DNA of 64,000 nt, taken from positions 988,326-1,052,325 of the forward strand of contig JAUHVY010000002.1 in NCBI GenBank assembly GCA_030424975.1. Direction: 5' to 3'. Below are positions 60,523 to 64,000 of this stretch, piece after piece. Position numbers and translations under genes: made by a program. Position 1 is the first letter of the stretch; every line of letters starts with the position of its first letter. The notes under the pieces are model-generated. The model was given only the letters and a program-made list of their open reading frames with translations. It searched no databases and was not told where the DNA came from. The stretch is from Alphaproteobacteria bacterium. Lineage in GTDB: Bacteria; Pseudomonadota; Alphaproteobacteria; Micavibrionales; Micavibrionaceae.

Positions 60523-62901
60523 TTATTCCGCATCATCCTTTTTCTTTTCCGCGGCTTTTGGCTTTGGTGCTGCCTTTGGTTTTTTCGGTGCGCCGAATAG
60601 CCCCTCTAATCCCTCGGTGCTGCGGATATGCAGATCGCGTTGCGGGAACGGAATTTCGATTTCGTTCTCTTTCAGGGCATCCCAAACGCCAAAACGTAAT
60701 TCTGAGGAAATGGCATGGAAGTCACTGATGTTCCTAATGAAAACCCGAAGCTCCATGATCAGAGCGCTATCGGCCATATCGCGGAAGATGACAGTCGGGA
60801 GGGGGCTGCTGAGAACGTAATCATTCTCTGATGCAACCTCAAGAAGGATTTTTTTCACTTGATGCGGGTCGGCGTTATAGGATACGCCAACCGAGATCAC
60901 GACACGGCCGATGCGGTCTTTATGAGTCCAGTTTTTAACCGATGATGATATAAGTTCTGAATTCGGGATGATGATGGCTGTGCGGTCAAAGGTTTCAATT
61001 TCGGTTGCGCGGACACTGATTTTCTTCACGATGCCTTCGCCGGAATTTACAATAACCCAGTCACCGACCTTGATGGGGCGTTCAAACAACAGGATAAGAC
61101 CGGACACGAAGTTACTGACAATACTTTGTAAACCGAAACCGATACCAACAGAAAGCGCACCGGCAATAAGCGCAAGATTGCTAAGGTCAAAGCCGACGGC
61201 GGCTATGGATGACATTAGGGCAATGGTTAAACCGACATAGCCGATAATTTGTACAAAGGATATGCGCGCTGATTTATCCATACGCGTGCGCGGTAAAATC
61301 TTTTCGCTCAGGATTTTTTGAATGAAGCGTGTAAAGAACAAGAGCGAGAAGAACATCACAATAGATGATGCAAGGTTTGAAATTGAGATTGTAATGCCGC
61401 CAACCTCAAAGCCGGATATAGCCTGATAGGTGAGGAGGCGAATACCTTCCCATTCTACACCGACAATCGCCGCGATGAAAGGGAGGGAGCACACAATCAA
61501 TGTCATATCAACAAGTAGGCTCATCCAGAACAACATCAGGTGGTCGTCTTTATCGGGGTTTTGATAGAATTGTTTTTCAAGCCATTGCAGCGCCGGATAA
61601 ATCATGGCGCGTAAAATCAAAACGCCGATTCCAAAATGGAAGAGCATGATGCTCTGTTCGAAGATAAATCGCGTCAAGGCAACGTAGCCTAAGCCGTTTG
61701 CGCCGAGTATCAATAGGGCAAGGCATATCCCCAAATAGAACATGCGTCGTTTAATGAGTAATGTGCTGCCTGCGACATCTTTTTGTCTTAATCGTCTGAT
61801 TAAAAAGCTAAGAACCAGAACAGCAAAAATAGTGGTGACAATAAAGCTTTGGGCAATTGCGAGCTCAATCGGAACGCCATAATATTGACCTGTTTCCAAA
61901 ATAAACAGATCTACGGCAAACAGCATGGTTGAGAAAAAAGCGAGGATGCAAATAACGCGGCGTAGTGTACGGCCGTTCAGCAAAAGCCAAGATTGCACAA
62001 GTCCGAAAATTACAAATGTGCCGTAGTTAAAAAGCGTGTGTATGTATTCTTTGTTGTACTCACCAATAACCTTTGTGCTTTGAAGGCTGAGGTAAATGAT
62101 GGACGCACCGGCAAAGCCTGCAAGTGTCGTGTAAATAATAGAGCGCCCGCAAAATGCCAGGCGTTCATTTAGCGTTGAATTTTCATTCGTTTGCACATAA
62201 CGTCTGACCAACCGTGTGTTGACCATGGCGGTGGTCAAGAAAATGCATAAAAATGAAATCAGAGAGAAAATAACGCCTCGCGTTATTTTTTGTTGCTGTT
62301 CCGGAGTGTTGGATTCAAGCCCTTTTTCCCAGCTGTTGACGACGGCACTAATCACCAAGTCTTTATCCTTTGATGCCTCAGCCCATAACGCTGCATTGAA
62401 GGGGGATGTATAATTTTGCAATATTTTCTCAACGAACTGGCCACGGCGAATTGCGGCAAGCCTTTCAAGAAAACGCGTGCTTTTTGCGCTTAGGGCATCG
62501 GCCTGCGTTAATATGCCCTGAACCATTAGTGCTTCTTTATTCAAGCGCTCTCGAAGTTCTTTAATGTTTTCGGGCTCAATATCGGTGCTGTCTTCGGCGG
62601 GGGGCGGGCCAATATCGGCGATATCGGCGCGAATATTGGCTTCGATCGGGGAGATTTGATCTTTTATGCTATCAAAATAGGTTCTTATATCTTTAACGCT
62701 ACGCCTTGTTTCTGATAGCTCCTGATCGTTTAATGTGCTGTCCAGAAGTGTCGGCTCAAGGGCGTCCAGTTCCATTTGCTTGGCTTTCACCTGCTTTTGT
62801 ATATCATCAAAATCAATCGTGTCTTGCGCATGGCTGATCGGTGCGATAAATGCACATAACGACAAAATACATAATGCGAAAAATAAATGCGGTCGAAACA
62901 T
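60523..62901 (-). CDS. Mechanosensitive channel, MscS family, DUF3772 type
   Basis: 792 residues, much longer than MscS. A signal peptide (1-25) leads into an acidic, helical periplasmic domain (about 26-190) like DUF3772, then many membrane helices, then the MscS pore/beta domain near the C-terminus: GALSVGIGFGLQSIVSNFVSG, then PIKVGDWV, TAIIIPNSELISSSVKNW and the C-terminal alpha/beta domain. A lysine/alanine-rich tail ends the protein. It opens under membrane tension to release solutes during hypo-osmotic shock. Confidence 0.88.
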   Translation of the reverse strand: MFRPHLFFALCILSLCAFIAPISHAQDTIDFDDIQKQVKAKQMELDALEPTLLDSTLNDQELSETRRSVKDIRTYFDSIKDQISPIEANIRADIADIGPPPAEDSTDIEPENIKELRERLNKEALMVQGILTQADALSAKSTRFLERLAAIRRGQFVEKILQNYTSPFNAALWAEASKDKDLVISAVVNSWEKGLESNTPEQQQKITRGVIFSLISFLCIFLTTAMVNTRLVRRYVQTNENSTLNERLAFCGRSIIYTTLAGFAGASIIYLSLQSTKVIGEYNKEYIHTLFNYGTFVIFGLVQSWLLLNGRTLRRVICILAFFSTMLFAVDLFILETGQYYGVPIELAIAQSFIVTTIFAVLVLSFLIRRLRQKDVAGSTLLIKRRMFYLGICLALLILGANGLGYVALTRFIFEQSIMLFHFGIGVLILRAMIYPALQWLEKQFYQNPDKDDHLMLFWMSLLVDMTLIVCSLPFIAAIVGVEWEGIRLLTYQAISGFEVGGITISISNLASSIVMFFSLLFFTRFIQKILSEKILPRTRMDKSARISFVQIIGYVGLTIALMSSIAAVGFDLSNLALIAGALSVGIGFGLQSIVSNFVSGLILLFERPIKVGDWVIVNSGEGIVKKISVRATEIETFDRTAIIIPNSELISSSVKNWTHKDRIGRVVISVGVSYNADPHQVKKILLEVASENDYVLSSPLPTVIFRDMADSALIMELRVFIRNISDFHAISSELRFGVWDALKENEIEIPFPQRDLHIRSTEGLEGLFGAPKKPKAAPKPKAAEKKKDDAE

Positions 62902-63146
62902 TGCGCCCCTTAAAATTAAAATCGAAAAAATAACGTGGTCCCATCATCTTAGCTTTCCTGAAGAGGCTAAGTGATTATCATTTGTGGACGGTCTATTGTG
63001 CGTATTTACGCCTTTGTTTTCAACTTAAAGCTCTGTTTTTTTATGTTTTTTGAACAGCTATCATTGAAAAAACGAAGATGGTGTCAGAATTTGTATTGAT
63101 TTTTCGATCAAAAGCCGATAGTTCATACCTCACGCATTTTTAGGAT

Positions 63147-63220
63147 GCGGGCGTAGTTCAATGGTAGAACGGCAGCCTTCCAAGCTGCATATGCGAGTTC
63201 GATTCTCGTCGCCCGCTCCA
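63147..63220 (+). tRNA. tRNA-Gly (anticodon TCC)
   Basis: 74 nt including CCA. Acceptor GCGGGCG pairs with CGCCCGC; anticodon stem GCAGC/GCTGC around CTTCCAA gives TCC, reading GGA/GGG. Its position ahead of tuf is common, as in the E. coli tufB tRNA operon, but an unknown ORF separates them here. Confidence 0.95.
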
Positions 63221-63401
63221 AACTTATAAAATCTCCCTCTTCGTATAATTGAAATATATTCCCCGTGCTTGGTGCGCGTGCCGTTTCGCAGCCGGTATGT
63301 TGTGCCTAAGTCAAATTGTGAAAAGTCTTCAAAATACTTGATTTTCAGTGCGTCATGTGTAGGAATACGTAAAATTATACGTATACATACAGGGGTAAAT
63401 A

Positions 63402-63713
63402 ATGTCTGCTAATGATCTTCATATCGTTGGAAAATTTCATATCTTCGCAAATAAGCCTGAAAATGCGCCGAAAATCGCACAGGTTCTTCAGCAGTTTCAG
63501 GTTAAAGCTGACCCATTTCAGGGAACAACGCAGGTTTCTTTCGATCTTGAGCCATATGCGCTCGATCATCTACATTCATCACAAACGCCGAAATTCGCTG
63601 ATGCCGTGTTTTTTGCGGGCGGACGTTTTCAAGGGGTGGGGACTTATGGCTTGAATAAAATCACCCCCGAAGCAAAAAAGAAGTGCATTGAAGAGGGGAT
63701 ACCAATGCCGTAA
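63402..63713 (+). CDS. Small protein of unknown function upstream of tuf
   Basis: 103 residues, no signal peptide or membrane helix. Recognisable structure is limited: an amphipathic N-terminal helix/strand region (ENAPKIAQVLQQFQV), a beta-like string and a basic tail. It could be a small alpha/beta cytoplasmic protein. A palindromic TATACGTATA lies just upstream (63375-63384). It is on the same strand as tuf but has its own spacing of 162 nt. Confidence 0.55.
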   Translation: MSANDLHIVGKFHIFANKPENAPKIAQVLQQFQVKADPFQGTTQVSFDLEPYALDHLHSSQTPKFADAVFFAGGRFQGVGTYGLNKITPEAKKKCIEEGIPMP

Positions 63714-63788
63714 CAGGCGTGTTTTCCAATGCCGTATAAGAAGTTCGGTTTTTTTTGAGTTTTGCCACGTGAAAAGCAAAAAAAGCCA

Positions 63789-63817
63789 TTGACAACAGGC
63801 CGTACGTTTTCTACACC
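63789..63817 (+). promoter_or_regulatory. Candidate sigma-70-type promoter of tuf
   Basis: TTGACA (63789-63794) is a perfect -35; TACACC (63812-63817) is a moderate -10 with a 17-nt spacer. A leader of about 50 nt would end at AAGGAG before ATG 63876. Confidence 0.55.
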
Positions 63818-63875
63818 AAGGCATTAGTTTTATGCCCTTGTGCGGCAGAAGTTTAAATGTAAGGAGCATGTATAA

Positions 63876-64000
<125 letters not shown>

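Overview
The window looks like chromosomal DNA of a Gram-negative bacterium, most likely an alphaproteobacterium of moderate GC. The reasons are the PurU, HemN, CioAB, DUF3772-type MscS and tuf protein types, the tRNA sequences, and the many Sec, Tat and outer-membrane proteins. Placement below class level is not attempted.

Region 1 (1-8271, plus strand) is a compact accessory cluster: the tail of one Zn alcohol dehydrogenase, a DUF3861 protein, a Tat-exported Zn alcohol dehydrogenase, a NepI-like MFS pump, a secreted carboxymuconolactone-decarboxylase-like protein, a secreted cupin, an SDR oxidoreductase, a secreted dienelactone-hydrolase-type enzyme, a DMT-transporter fragment, a second MFS transporter and an AraC regulator. 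It reads as a periplasm-linked system for redox or detoxification of small organic compounds. Region 2 (8276-11721) is a graveyard next to it: a MobC-like fragment, an internally deleted SDR, a frameshifted cyclophilin-like remnant and a broken AraC tail lie between intact hxlR, NTF2-like, methyltransferase and ygiD-like genes. The SDR and AraC pieces match the intact genes of region 1, so a related cassette once lay here and decayed.

Region 3 (11815-19504) holds a YgiW-like protein and a CzcCBA-type heavy-metal efflux operon with two small secreted proteins and a His-tailed CDF transporter. Region 4 (19529-23122) holds a CBS-domain protein, a GbsR/MarR regulator with a perfect 20-bp palindrome upstream, and cyanide-insensitive-type cytochrome bd oxidase genes.

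Region 5 (23198-51220) is the highlight. A 16.5-kb gene encodes a 5491-residue RTX adhesin-like protein. Divergent to it lies a complete type I secretion set (TolC-, HlyB/LapB- and HlyD-like) together with a MotA/TolQ-like and a MotB-like protein and two proteins of unknown family; an autotransporter-barrel protein follows the adhesin. The layout recalls the Salmonella SPI-4 system (SiiA-F), in which a MotAB-like proton channel serves secretion of a giant adhesin, but the sequences and gene order differ. The adhesin gene carries an 884-bp internal duplication with one mismatch and 180-bp tandem units, so it is evolving by recent recombination.

Region 6 (51359-64000) is mostly housekeeping: tRNA-Glu (two identical copies in opposite orientation), tRNA-Gln, purU, an FNR/CRP-family regulator with an unusual C-terminal cysteine cluster, an O-antigen-ligase-like protein, a PA2779/PA2778 pair, a glycosyltransferase, hemN with an FNR-type box just upstream, a QueC-like PP-loop protein, tRNA-Trp, a large MscS channel, tRNA-Gly, a small unknown protein and the start of tuf.
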